51,050 bases of DNA from positions 211,643-262,692 of the forward strand of contig DF158884.1 in assembly GCA_000307305.1 (NCBI GenBank). The letters are read 5' to 3'. The notes under the pieces were generated by a model that had not been told where the DNA came from, searched no databases, and was given only the letters and a program-made list of their open reading frames with translations. This document shows positions 1 through 8,144 of the stretch, in pieces. The stretch is from Enterobacteriaceae bacterium B14. Lineage in GTDB: Bacteria > Pseudomonadota > Gammaproteobacteria > Enterobacterales > Enterobacteriaceae. Position 1 is the stretch's first letter. Each line of letters starts with the position of its first letter. The translations under genes were made by a program, and so were the position numbers.

Positions 1-917
1 GGAGGAAGCAGATTGACGGAAACCGTAGCCAGCGCATCGTTTGGGTTAGCAAGGTCAGGGAAAACGGCGAGCGCGATAATCCCTAATACTGCAGGGACAA
101 AAGCATAGAACGCCATAAATACGCTACATAACACAGAACCTACCACCGCAACTTTCTCATTTTTAGCCGAATAGTAGCGCTGTACAGCCTCTTGCCCCGT
201 CGCAAACGTCATGAAGTACATCACCGTTAAACCGATAATCGTTCCCCATCCCAACTTAGTAAACTCAAACTGCTCCTGTGGGACATTCGCCGTGACAAAA
301 TCCCAGCCGCCGTCGATATTCCCTAACGCGAAAGGTATCGCGATAGCAAAACCGAAAATGATCAGGAAAAACTGCACAAAATCAGTAAGCGTCACGCTCC
401 ACATCCCCCCAAGCCACGTGTAAAACACCACAATGACACCAGAGATAATAATCGCGGCAGTAGTATCAAAATCGGTCAGAACATGGATGATAGTTGCCGT
501 TGCTGTGATTTGGGCTGCCGCTAATGCAACGAGTGAAACAAGAGAAAGAACACTGGTAATCGCATGGCTGCCTTTACCGTAGCGTCGGCCGATAATTTCT
601 GGCACCGTTGTCGCCATGGCCCTTCTCATATAGGGAGCAATGAAAGAGACGAGAAATATCCCAAGCCCTGTAGCGATAACATACCAACCTGCCGACATGC
701 CCCACGCACCGAACGCTTTTGCCGTAACACCTACCGAGCTACCGCCACCAATTTCTGTTGCCGCCAGCGTCCCCGCCAACATAATTGGCCCCAGACGACG
801 CCCTGCCAGATGATAATCTGCACTGTTTTTAATTTTTGTTTTTGCATATAAACCGATCCCTACCATCACCAGCATATAGGCAACAATAATGATCCAAGTA
901 GTATGGGTACTTTCCAT
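1..917 (-). CDS. Sodium:solute symporter (SSS/PutP family), C-terminus cut by window edge
   Basis: The reverse strand reads open from an ATG at 917 to the window start, giving about 305 residues of a family usually near 460–500 residues, so the C-terminal third is missing. The start is supported by an AGAGGA ribosome-binding site about 7 bases upstream. The protein opens with a hydrophobic helix, then the SSS-type stretch 'YHLAGRRLG' and the glycine/serine-rich 'EIGGGSSVG' segment typical of the Na+-binding first helices, followed by repeated membrane segments including 'FYTWLGGMWSV'. SSS proteins import small organic solutes with sodium. Its place downstream of yqeA on the same strand suggests that it imports the substrate of the ygeWXY–hyuA–yqeA pathway. 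That is inference; the 365-base gap would allow its own promoter. Confidence 0.85.
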   Translation of the reverse strand, partial: MESTHTTWIIIVAYMLVMVGIGLYAKTKIKNSADYHLAGRRLGPIMLAGTLAATEIGGGSSVGVTAKAFGAWGMSAGWYVIATGLGIFLVSFIAPYMRRAMATTVPEIIGRRYGKGSHAITSVLSLVSLVALAAAQITATATIIHVLTDFDTTAAIIISGVIVVFYTWLGGMWSVTLTDFVQFFLIIFGFAIAIPFALGNIDGGWDFVTANVPQEQFEFTKLGWGTIIGLTVMYFMTFATGQEAVQRYYSAKNEKVAVVGSVLCSVFMAFYAFVPAVLGIIALAVFPDLANPNDALATVSVNLLP

Positions 918-1282
918 GGTTTGTTCCTCTTAAGCTATTCCTATCTATAGGTTTCAGCGCTTGGAACATTGGCTATTCGCTATCTTTACTGCTTGTATTG
1001 GGATTTAAGGTCAATATATCCGTATTGATTCGTACTCTAGTGAGCACTTATTCATAGCGACAAACCATTATGCTCTGACCCCTATCGGGGATAAGCCTTG
1101 GTTTTAATAAAAGAGAGGATGAGTGGAGATAGACCTCTCACATCATAAAAATAAGATGGGCATGACATAAAAACAGATCAAAAACACCCTGCCGCCATTA
1201 GCCTGAGCCAATGCCTAAACAGGGTGGTAGTTTAAGGAAATACCGTATCAGCCATATCAAACAGAGATATTCGACATCATCA
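918..1282. other. Intergenic gap between yqeA and the symporter
   Basis: This 365-base gap separates the yqeA stop from the symporter start, both on the reverse strand. It holds the symporter ribosome-binding site and a weak inverted repeat (CACCCTG near 1185, CAGGGTG near 1219) without a clear T-run. No convincing open frame or RNA gene is seen. A promoter for the symporter is likely here, but no strong -35/-10 or -24/-12 pair stands out. Confidence 0.4.
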
Positions 1283-2215
1283 CTATTGGCTGATCACTGT
1301 CCCTGTTTTACCTTCAATACCTTGTTGTGCTTTTTCCAACACAGTAATCAATGCCTGACGACCCGGTTTAGATTCGGCAAAGGCCAGTGCTGCCTCTACT
1401 TTAGGCAACATAGAACCCTTCGCAAACTGCTCCTCTTCAATGAAGCGCTGCGCATCTGCTGGGCTTAAATAATCCAACCACTGCTGAGTAGGTTTGCCGA
1501 AGTTAATCGCCACTTTTTCTACTGCCGTCAGGATGATCAGCATATCTGCATCGATCATCTCGGCAAGCTTGGCACTGGCCCAATCTTTATCGATAACGGC
1601 ACTCGCACCTTTTAGATGGTTCCCTTGTTTAATCACCGGAATACCGCCACCACCTGCAGTGATAACCACCTGACCTGCGTCTAACATCGCGGTAACAGTA
1701 TCTTTCTCCACGATATCAATCGGCATTGGCGAAGCCACGACGCGGCGATAACCACGCCCTGCATCTTCCATCATGGTATGGCCCTGTTTCTCCAACACCG
1801 CTGCCTCTTCTTTACTGAAGAAAGAGCCGATAGGCTTGGTCGGATTTTTGAAAGCAGGATCGTGCTCATCTACCAGCACCTGAGTGATCAGAGTCGCAAC
1901 CGGTTTTTTAATACCGCGATCTAGCAGCTCTTCGCGCAGTGCGTTTTGCAAATCGTAGCCAATATAGCCCTGACTTAAAGCCACACAGACGGACATGGGT
2001 AGCATTGGCGTTTTGGCATCAGATTTCGCCGCTGCTTCAAACGCTACGTTGATCATCCCAACCTGTGGGCCATTCCCATGTGTCACCACCACTTGATGCC
2101 CATGAGAGATAAGATCGACAATCGCTTTAGCCGTTGTCTTTACTGCCTGCATCTGTTCTACCAAACCATCGCCTAGTGCGTTGCCGCCCAACGCGAGTAC
2201 AATTTTCTTTTTCAT
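1283..2215 (-). CDS. yqeA: Carbamate kinase-like protein YqeA
   Basis: This 310-residue protein has the full length of the carbamate kinase family. It begins 'KKIVLALGGNAL', the glycine-rich amino acid kinase opening, and has 'VVTHGNGPQVG' around residues 43–53 and a 'TAGGGGIPV' segment in the central region. Carbamate kinases transfer phosphate between carbamoyl phosphate and ADP, so in a degradative operon they make ATP, ammonia and CO2. It starts 6 bases after the hyuA stop, so the two are almost certainly co-transcribed. The match to E. coli YqeA rests on the neighbours (ygeW, ygeX, ygeY, hyuA in the same order) as well as the motifs. It could also be called arcC-like, but no arginine deiminase genes lie next to it. 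Confidence 0.9.
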   Translation of the reverse strand: MKKKIVLALGGNALGDGLVEQMQAVKTTAKAIVDLISHGHQVVVTHGNGPQVGMINVAFEAAAKSDAKTPMLPMSVCVALSQGYIGYDLQNALREELLDRGIKKPVATLITQVLVDEHDPAFKNPTKPIGSFFSKEEAAVLEKQGHTMMEDAGRGYRRVVASPMPIDIVEKDTVTAMLDAGQVVITAGGGGIPVIKQGNHLKGASAVIDKDWASAKLAEMIDADMLIILTAVEKVAINFGKPTQQWLDYLSPADAQRFIEEEQFAKGSMLPKVEAALAFAESKPGRQALITVLEKAQQGIEGKTGTVISQ

Positions 2216-2221
2216 CTGTTT

Positions 2222-3610
2222 CTAGTCCTCGGGATATGCGAACGGCTTACGGCGGATGAAACGTCCATGCCCCGCCTTGCCAGTGAACTTACCTTGTGTT
2301 GCGACAACTTCTCCTCGCGAAAGCGTCATCACCGGCCAACCTTGGCAGTGGAAACCTTCATAAGGGGAATAATCGACGTTATCGTGTAAATCTTGGTGTT
2401 GAATGGTGACCTTGGCATGAGGATCAAAGATGACCAGATCCGCATCAGAGCCAACATTCAGATTGCCCTTCTGCGGCCACATTCCAAAAAGTTTGGCGGG
2501 ATTGGCACTGGTCAATTCAACAAATCTCGATGGCGTAATGCGCCCACACATCACCCCTTCAGAAAACAGCAGCGGCATCCGGTTTTCTACACCCGGTAAA
2601 CCGTTAGGGCAGCGAGTAAAATCATCCCGCCCCATATCCAGTCGCTGTGAGTAAGGGAAAGTGCAGTGATCGGTCGCCACCGTATCAATCGAACCATCGG
2701 CAATCCCTACCCACAGCTTGTCCAGTTCTGCATGTGGTCGTAACGGCGGGCTAAGAACATATTTAAGACCGTCCTCACGTAAATAATGATTCATATCCAA
2801 CAGCAGATATTGAGGACAGGTTTCAACCCAGACAGGCTGCCCCGCTTTTTTGGCTAAACGCAGGTAATCCAGGCCTAATCCGTTTGAAAGATGAACAATA
2901 TAGAGCGGCACATTGCCTGCAAGCTGTGCCAGATTAATCATCCGACCAATCGCTTCCGCTTCACACTCTAGCGGGCGACTGTGGGCGTGATAGATAGGGG
3001 CTTTCTTACCCTGAGCGACTAATTCTGAACGGCGCAGCGCTATCGCGGCATCATTCTCTGGGTGTACCGTGGTTAAAGCCCCGACTTCATGCAGGCGCTT
3101 TAACGAGCGTAAAACATCGGCGTCGTTGAGCTTGTAGCCATAAGTTAAATAGAGTTTGAAGCTGGAGATGCCTTCCTCTTCAACCATCGACTGCATTTCA
3201 TGCAGGATGTCATCATCGACATGTTGAACAACACCGTGAAAGCTGTAGTCGATAACGGCTTTATCTACCGCATCGCGGTGATAAACCTCAAGCTGATGAT
3301 GCAGGCTACAACCTTTAGGGCCAAAGCCCATATGGTCAACGATGGTTGTGGTTCCGCCACAGGCGGCGGCACGGGTGCCGGTAAAAAAGTCATCGCAACT
3401 TTTTGCTATACCGACATCAATATTAAAATGGGTGTGAACGTCAATTCCGCCGGGCATGACATACATGCCGCTAGCATCAATCACTTCTGTATCCGGTGTG
3501 GGTGTAATTTGGGGGGCAACGCGCTGGATAAGTCCATTTTCTAATAAGATGTCTTGCTGAGACTCACCTTGTGCATCCACCAAGATGCCGTTTTTTATTA
3601 ATCGCTTCAT
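2222..3610 (-). CDS. hyuA: D-phenylhydantoinase / dihydropyrimidinase-type cyclic amidohydrolase HyuA
   Basis: This is a 462-residue member of the metal-dependent amidohydrolase family; E. coli HyuA is about 461. The complete metal set is visible from the chosen start: H59 and H61 in 'DVHTHFN', the carboxylated lysine K152 in 'SSFKLYLTY', H183 in 'TVHPEND', H240 in 'YIVHLSN' and D314 in 'VATDHC'. The enzyme should hydrolyse a cyclic amide such as a hydantoin or dihydropyrimidine ring; its natural substrate is not shown by the sequence. The start at 3610 is preferred because it matches the E. coli N-terminus and follows GGTGGTG; an in-frame ATG four codons upstream (3622) has no better site. 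It sits between ygeY and yqeA, with a stem-loop upstream. Confidence 0.93.
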   Translation of the reverse strand: MKRLIKNGILVDAQGESQQDILLENGLIQRVAPQITPTPDTEVIDASGMYVMPGGIDVHTHFNIDVGIAKSCDDFFTGTRAAACGGTTTIVDHMGFGPKGCSLHHQLEVYHRDAVDKAVIDYSFHGVVQHVDDDILHEMQSMVEEEGISSFKLYLTYGYKLNDADVLRSLKRLHEVGALTTVHPENDAAIALRRSELVAQGKKAPIYHAHSRPLECEAEAIGRMINLAQLAGNVPLYIVHLSNGLGLDYLRLAKKAGQPVWVETCPQYLLLDMNHYLREDGLKYVLSPPLRPHAELDKLWVGIADGSIDTVATDHCTFPYSQRLDMGRDDFTRCPNGLPGVENRMPLLFSEGVMCGRITPSRFVELTSANPAKLFGMWPQKGNLNVGSDADLVIFDPHAKVTIQHQDLHDNVDYSPYEGFHCQGWPVMTLSRGEVVATQGKFTGKAGHGRFIRRKPFAYPED

Positions 3611-3638
3611 GCACACCACCATAAAAACCCGCTAAAAC

Positions 3639-3680
3639 ATGAGGATGCCAGTGCTCTCACTTCGGCCTCGGCATCCTCAT
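3639..3680 (-). other. Intercistronic stem-loop between ygeY and hyuA
   Basis: Perfect 11-base arms ATGAGGATGCC (3639–3649) and GGCATCCTCAT (3670–3680) enclose a 20-base loop in the 125-base gap between ygeY and hyuA. No strong U-run follows on the transcribed strand, so it looks more like an mRNA-stabilising or partially terminating hairpin inside the operon than a full terminator. Confidence 0.55.
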
Positions 3681-3735
3681 TCAGTCAGTTAGCTCGCTTG
3701 TGATATCCACCAATTAATGGGATATCTCAGAACGA

Positions 3736-4953
3736 TTACTCACCGATTTCTTCCATATACGCTAAAGGAATCGCAGCGTACATTGCAGCACAGGTAACCA
3801 GATGTGCTTTCCACGTTTTCTCGTTAGGTGCGTGAGCTTCTGGCTCTTTACCTGGGCCGAAACCAACCACAGGGATACCGTGACGACCCATGATAGATAC
3901 GCCGTTAGTAGAGAACGTCCACTTATCAACGGTAGGTTTCTTGTTGAACAGACCTTCGTAAGCACGGGTTAGCGTTTTAACAGTGAAATGGTCTTCTTCG
4001 CACTTCCACGTTGGGAAGTAGCACTCTGTTGGGTAAACCAGACCGGTGTAAGCTGGGCGATCGTAGTTGTACATAGAGACTTCTGCTTTCGCTGCTTTTA
4101 CTGCTGGCAGGGCGCGGATCTCATCCAGAGCGCCTTCCCAAGTTTCGCCCCATGTTAAACGGCGGTCGATAGAGACGGCGCAACTATCTGCTACCGCACA
4201 ACGGCTTGGAGAGGTGAAGAAGATTTCAGAAACAGTCAGCGTGCCCTTACCTAAGAACTCATCGTTGCCCAGATGACCAGACAGCTCTTTCAGTTCGTTT
4301 AGGATTGGGCCCATTTTGAAGATGGCGTTGTCGCCACGCTCAGGGGCAGAACCGTGGCAGCTCACACCTTGTACGTCGATGCGAATCTCCATACGACCAC
4401 GTTGGCCACGGTAGATTTGGCAATCGGTAGGTTCAGTACTTACCACGAATTCAGGGCGAATCTTGCTCTGCTCAATGATGTACTGCCAGCAAAGACCGTC
4501 GCAGTCTTCTTCCTGAACAGTACCGGTTACCATCAGAGTATATTGGTCTTCTAAGCCGAGATCTTTGATGATCTTGCCAGCGTAAACCATAGAGGCCATA
4601 CCGCCTTCTTGGTCAGAGGTACCACGTCCACCGATGATTTCGTCATCTTCCATGCCTTCGTATGGGTCGAAGGTCCAGTTTTTGATGTTACCAATACCAA
4701 CGGTATCGATGTGAGCATCCATTGCAATCAGATGTGGGCCATGACCGATATAACCAAGAACGTTGCCCATTGGGTCGATATCAACTTTGTCGAAGCCAAC
4801 TTTCAGCATCTCTTCTTTGATACGCAGAACGACTTTCTCTTCATCGCAGCTTTCGCTCGGGATAGCGATCATGTCACGCAGGAACTTGGTCATGTCAGCT
4901 TTATAGCCGTGTGCTTTTTCCAACACCATTTCGAAAGGAATTTTCTTAGCCAT
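3736..4953 (-). CDS. ygeY: M20-family metallopeptidase/deacylase YgeY
   Basis: From the start at 4953 the protein is 405 residues and aligns from end to end with E. coli YgeY as I recall it. M20 metal-site residues are visible: H81 and D83 in 'MDAHIDTVG', D114 in '[11 protein letters not shown]', the E148–E149 pair in 'VQEED', the acidic 'STEPTD' segment, and a late histidine in 'AHAPNEK'. M20 enzymes hydrolyse amide bonds of peptides or N-acyl/N-carbamoyl amino acids using two metal ions. Here a ureido or amide intermediate made by HyuA is a reasonable substrate, by inference. The start is fixed by AGGAG 11 bases upstream (rightward in the window); the frame stays open to 5010 but that extension is unlike the family. 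It lies between ygeX and hyuA in the operon. Confidence 0.93.
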   Translation of the reverse strand: MAKKIPFEMVLEKAHGYKADMTKFLRDMIAIPSESCDEEKVVLRIKEEMLKVGFDKVDIDPMGNVLGYIGHGPHLIAMDAHIDTVGIGNIKNWTFDPYEGMEDDEIIGGRGTSDQEGGMASMVYAGKIIKDLGLEDQYTLMVTGTVQEEDCDGLCWQYIIEQSKIRPEFVVSTEPTDCQIYRGQRGRMEIRIDVQGVSCHGSAPERGDNAIFKMGPILNELKELSGHLGNDEFLGKGTLTVSEIFFTSPSRCAVADSCAVSIDRRLTWGETWEGALDEIRALPAVKAAKAEVSMYNYDRPAYTGLVYPTECYFPTWKCEEDHFTVKTLTRAYEGLFNKKPTVDKWTFSTNGVSIMGRHGIPVVGFGPGKEPEAHAPNEKTWKAHLVTCAAMYAAIPLAYMEEIGE

Positions 4954-5082
4954 TATATTTAATCTCCTGATTAATTCGCTCGATACCCTTAATACTTGAA
5001 GCAACACCAATTACTTTGGGTATATCTTTTTTAATGAGTCACTGTTCTTGGGCTATCCAGCCCTTTGTGGCTACAAAGTCAC

Positions 5083-6282
5083 TTAACCTTCAAAACAGGG
5101 ATGACGGCCTTCCCAAACCACTTCGCGATAGTGTTTAACGTCGGTGTCACCCTCAGTACTAATAAGAAGAACGATGGAGTCTGCGTTTAAACCCAGTTTT
5201 TCCATGAGCTGTTTGCGCTGTGCGTGATAGTGGACAGCCCCCAGAATACCGGTGCCGATAGCACCTGATTCGCCAGAGATAATGCGAGGGTCATTACCCA
5301 GAGGATTACCTAGAATACGCATACCCAATGCGGCAACTTTGTCTTGGCAAGAGATAAACTGCTTGGTGCAGCTACGCATCAACGGCCAGCCTAGAGGGTT
5401 CACCTCACCACAGGCCAATCCAGCCATGATGGTTGGCATATCGCCGCTAACGTTGTCGATCTCACCTTTCACACCGGAACGGAACACGCAGTTAGCCAGT
5501 TCAGGCTCCATGATGACAGAGTGCAAATTGTCTGAACCGTAGACATCTACCAGATAGCCCAGGACACCCGCAGCCATAGCACCGACACCTGCCTGTAAGA
5601 AGACATGGGTAGGTTTAACGTTCATAGCGTTCATTTGATCAACGGCTTCATCTGCCATTGTTGAGTAGCCCTGCATGATCCACGTTGGGATCTTGGTGTA
5701 GCCTTCCCAAGAGGTATCCTGAACCACTTCCCAACCGTGCTCTTGCGCAGTTTTCATCGTCAGACGAACGGTGTCGTCATAGTTCATATCGGTAACGATG
5801 CACTCGGCACCTAAACCAGTAATGTGGTCTACACGCTCTTGAGCAGAGCCTTTTGGCATATAAACAACCGCATTTTGGCCTAGTTGTTGAGCGGCCCATG
5901 CCACCCCGCGCCCGTGGTTACCATCGGTCGTGGTAGCAAATGTCATTTTTTCTTTAATCGCACTTCTGAACGTATCGAACGTCGCTGTGCTGATATCAAT
6001 GTTGTATTTTTCACACAACAGGCGGGCAATCGCGTAAGCGCCACCTAGCATTTTGAATGCGTTTAAACCAAAGCGTTTAGATTCATCTTTGACCAACACT
6101 TTTTTGACGCCAATTTCTTTAGCCAGCGCGGTTAAGTCACACAGAGGTGTTGGCTGATAACCATTTAATTTTGAATGGAAAGAGCGCGCTTTTTGGGCTT
6201 CTTCACGCGTGAACAACGGGGATTTTTCGCCAGTGTAAAATTGGTTGTCGACGATATCCACTTTCAAAGAGAAGACAGACAT
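5083..6282 (-). CDS. ygeX: 2,3-diaminopropionate ammonia-lyase YgeX
   Basis: This 399-residue PLP enzyme matches the 398-residue E. coli diaminopropionate ammonia-lyase. The Schiff-base lysine is K77 in 'GLNAFKMLGG', with D120 in 'TTTDGNHG' and D189 in 'VVQDTSWEG', which correspond to the active-site aspartates known for the E. coli enzyme. The PLP-phosphate glycine loop is in the region after 'QAGVGAMAAG'. It converts D- or L-2,3-diaminopropionate to pyruvate and two ammonia, acting in the cytoplasm. It is the step that would feed carbon from this operon into central metabolism. A stem-loop separates it from the upstream ygeW, and about 130 bases separate it from ygeY downstream. Confidence 0.96.
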   Translation of the reverse strand: MSVFSLKVDIVDNQFYTGEKSPLFTREEAQKARSFHSKLNGYQPTPLCDLTALAKEIGVKKVLVKDESKRFGLNAFKMLGGAYAIARLLCEKYNIDISTATFDTFRSAIKEKMTFATTTDGNHGRGVAWAAQQLGQNAVVYMPKGSAQERVDHITGLGAECIVTDMNYDDTVRLTMKTAQEHGWEVVQDTSWEGYTKIPTWIMQGYSTMADEAVDQMNAMNVKPTHVFLQAGVGAMAAGVLGYLVDVYGSDNLHSVIMEPELANCVFRSGVKGEIDNVSGDMPTIMAGLACGEVNPLGWPLMRSCTKQFISCQDKVAALGMRILGNPLGNDPRIISGESGAIGTGILGAVHYHAQRKQLMEKLGLNADSIVLLISTEGDTDVKHYREVVWEGRHPCFEG

Positions 6283-6416
6283 AACCAGACCTCATGTAGA
6301 GACAGAACGCCGCAGATTGCGACTACGGCAAGCTGTTATATATGTATGTAATGTATGAAACTATTTTTTATCACACTGTATAAATAATGCGCAAAAAAAG
6401 AACTATCTGAGATATA

Positions 6417-6439
6417 GCCGCCAGTTATCCACTGGCGGC
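6417..6439 (-). other. GC-rich hairpin between ygeW and ygeX
   Basis: Perfect arms GCCGCCAGT (6417–6425) and ACTGGCGGC (6431–6439) enclose a 5-base loop, starting 10 bases past the ygeW stop. On the transcribed strand the stem is followed by TATATCTC rather than a clean U-run. It could act as a partial terminator or 3'-end protector that makes ygeW more abundant than the distal genes. Confidence 0.6.
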
Positions 6440-6448
6440 ACAATCAAA

Positions 6449-7636
6449 TTACTTAACGCGCTTCTCAGCTTCTTTCAGCAGTTGCTCAAGAACCTGACCT
6501 GGTTTCGCAAATTTACGAACCATAATCATTGCTGCGATGATGTATGGCTTCCAGCTTGCTTCTTTGTAAGTCGCGATGCGGTATTTCTCGAATACGGCTT
6601 CGGTCACTTCACCCTCTTTACAAGACACACCTGTTATATCCGCTGGCAAGCAGTGCATGTACAGCGCTTCGCCACCTTTGGTGCCTTTCATCATCTCTTC
6701 GGTACAGTGCCAATCTTTGTGTTTCGCATTTTGCGCCAAGCACTGTTGTTCTAATGCTTTCAGCCCTTCATGGTCATTAGCACGCAGCAGCTCGGTACGT
6801 TTTTCCATCACTTTGTATGGTGCCCAAGATTTTGGATAAACGATGTCTGCATCTTTGAATGCTTCAGCCATGGAAGAGACTTGCTTGAAGCTACCACCAG
6901 AGGCTTTCGCATTGTTATGAGCCACTTCAACCACATCAGGGATCAGGTCATAGCCTTCTGGGTGAGCCAACGTGACATCCATACCAAAGCGGGTCATCAG
7001 GCCGATGATGCCTTGAGGGACAGACAAAGGCTTGCCGTAGCTTGGTGAATACGCCCAAGTCATCGCAATTTTCTTGCCTTTCAGGTTTTCTAAGCTGCCG
7101 AAGTGCTCTTTCAGCCATGCTAAGTCAGCCATTGACTGAGTCGGGTGGTCGATATCACATTGCAGGTTAACCAGAGCAGGACGCTGTGGCAGAACGCCTT
7201 TTTCGAAACCTTCATCCAGCGCTTCGCCCACTTCGCGCATATAAGCGTTACCTGCGCCAAGGAACATATCATCACGAATACCGATGGCATCAGCACAGAA
7301 AGAGATCATGTTGGCCGTTTCACGAACGGTTTCACCATGAGCAATTTGAGATTTACCTTCATCTAGATCTTGCTGGGCAAGGCCTAACAGGTTTAATGCT
7401 GAAGCATAAGAGAAACGGGTACGGGTTGAGTTATCACGGAAAACAGAGATACCCAGGCCACTATTAAAGACGTTAGTCGCGATATTTTCAGCGCGCATGG
7501 TTTTCAGTGCTTCTGCAACGCTAAGTACTTGTTTTAGTTCTTCAGGGCTTTGTTCCCAAGTCAGCAAGAAATCCTTGTCATGTAGATTAGATTTCAGACC
7601 GTTGATATCCTTAATTAGCTCATTAACTGTTTTCAT
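6449..7636 (-). CDS. ygeW: Carbamoyltransferase-family protein YgeW
   Basis: From 7636 this is a 395-residue protein almost collinear with E. coli YgeW (396). The carbamoyl-phosphate loop is 'FRDNSTRTRFSY' near residue 67, and the conserved 'MHCLP' of transcarbamylases appears in the C-terminal third. The family transfers a carbamoyl group between phosphate and an amino group; the amino substrate of YgeW is not established. In a catabolic operon with carbamate kinase it would run phosphorolytically, releasing carbamoyl phosphate for YqeA. It is the first gene of the leftward operon and is divergent from ygeV. The start was chosen to match E. coli and follows an AGAGAAAG site; the open frame reaches 7699 but that stretch has no family similarity. 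Confidence 0.93.
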   Translation of the reverse strand: MKTVNELIKDINGLKSNLHDKDFLLTWEQSPEELKQVLSVAEALKTMRAENIATNVFNSGLGISVFRDNSTRTRFSYASALNLLGLAQQDLDEGKSQIAHGETVRETANMISFCADAIGIRDDMFLGAGNAYMREVGEALDEGFEKGVLPQRPALVNLQCDIDHPTQSMADLAWLKEHFGSLENLKGKKIAMTWAYSPSYGKPLSVPQGIIGLMTRFGMDVTLAHPEGYDLIPDVVEVAHNNAKASGGSFKQVSSMAEAFKDADIVYPKSWAPYKVMEKRTELLRANDHEGLKALEQQCLAQNAKHKDWHCTEEMMKGTKGGEALYMHCLPADITGVSCKEGEVTEAVFEKYRIATYKEASWKPYIIAAMIMVRKFAKPGQVLEQLLKEAEKRVK

Positions 7637-7750
7637 CTTTCTCTGGCCCCAATTATGTGAGTAGGTCGACGTGGTCCGGTTCCTGCTTGTCACATCCAAA
7701 CCGAGTGGCTAGCAGAAGAGCGGAATAAATCTTTTCAGTACTAAAAGACT

Positions 7751-7767
7751 ATCAACTTCTATGCCAA
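7751..7767 (-). promoter_or_regulatory. Candidate sigma-54 (-24/-12) promoter for ygeW operon
   Basis: On the reverse strand TTGGCAT-AGAAG-TTGAT keeps the -24 TGGCA element and the spacing of sigma-54 promoters, but the usual -12 TTGCA reads TTGAT. It is about 115 bases upstream of the ygeW start and next to a gene for a sigma-54 activator. The imperfect -12 keeps confidence low. Confidence 0.35.
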
Positions 7768-7806
7768 GGTGGATAAATGAGTATGGGAGTGGGAGTAAAC
7801 CGTCTA

Positions 7807-7830
7807 ATTATGTGACTTACACCACATAAT
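7807..7830. promoter_or_regulatory. Palindrome resembling a CRP site between ygeV and ygeW
   Basis: Perfect 8-base arms ATTATGTG and CACATAAT are separated by 8 bases. Inside lies TGTGA-N6-CCACA, nine of ten positions of the CRP core TGTGA-N6-TCACA. The site is between two divergent promoters and about 65 bases upstream of the candidate sigma-54 element. It could bind CRP or serve as the upstream activating sequence of YgeV. Confidence 0.5.
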
Positions 7831-8144
7831 AAAACCAATAAAGAGAGGTACTGCTCATATCACAAGCTTAATATCTATTAATAACTGGTGGGGAATAAAA
7901 ATTTAAATAGCCTTATTAATATATCATCAAGAGAATAACGGTAATTTAAAACCAAAATGATAGTACTAATGCAGATGAATTATCATAATGATATTGAAAT
8001 GTGAGCTTGCTTGCATATCTGTATGATTCATGCCCCCATCAAATTAACGACTATCCACTATCCTCTCTGTCTGGTGTATTATCGGTTAAATGCGCGTTAC
8101 CAGAACTTTATTTTAATGTTCTGCAACATAAAGGTTTCCATAAT

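Larger units (their letters stand above)
7637..8144. other. Divergent regulatory region ygeW–ygeV
   Basis: This AT-rich 508-base region separates the divergent ygeW and ygeV starts. It holds the CRP-like palindrome and the candidate sigma-54 element listed separately. A frame in phase with ygeV runs through its right end from a GTG at 8001, but the E. coli YgeV N-terminus matches only from 8145, so I treat 8001–8144 as leader. Confidence 0.5.

Noticed and set aside
4980-5032. Imperfect palindrome GATACCC…GGGTATATC between ygeX and ygeY
   Set aside because: It resembles enterobacterial intergenic palindromes but the arms are short and imperfect, so I do not call an element.
7995-8015. Possible sigma-54 promoter reading toward ygeV (TTGCA near 8011)
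   Set aside because: The -24 element is absent at the right spacing; only the -12-like half is present.
8001-8144. In-frame N-terminal extension of ygeV from a GTG at 8001
   Set aside because: The match to YgeV begins at 8145, and the extension has no conserved character.
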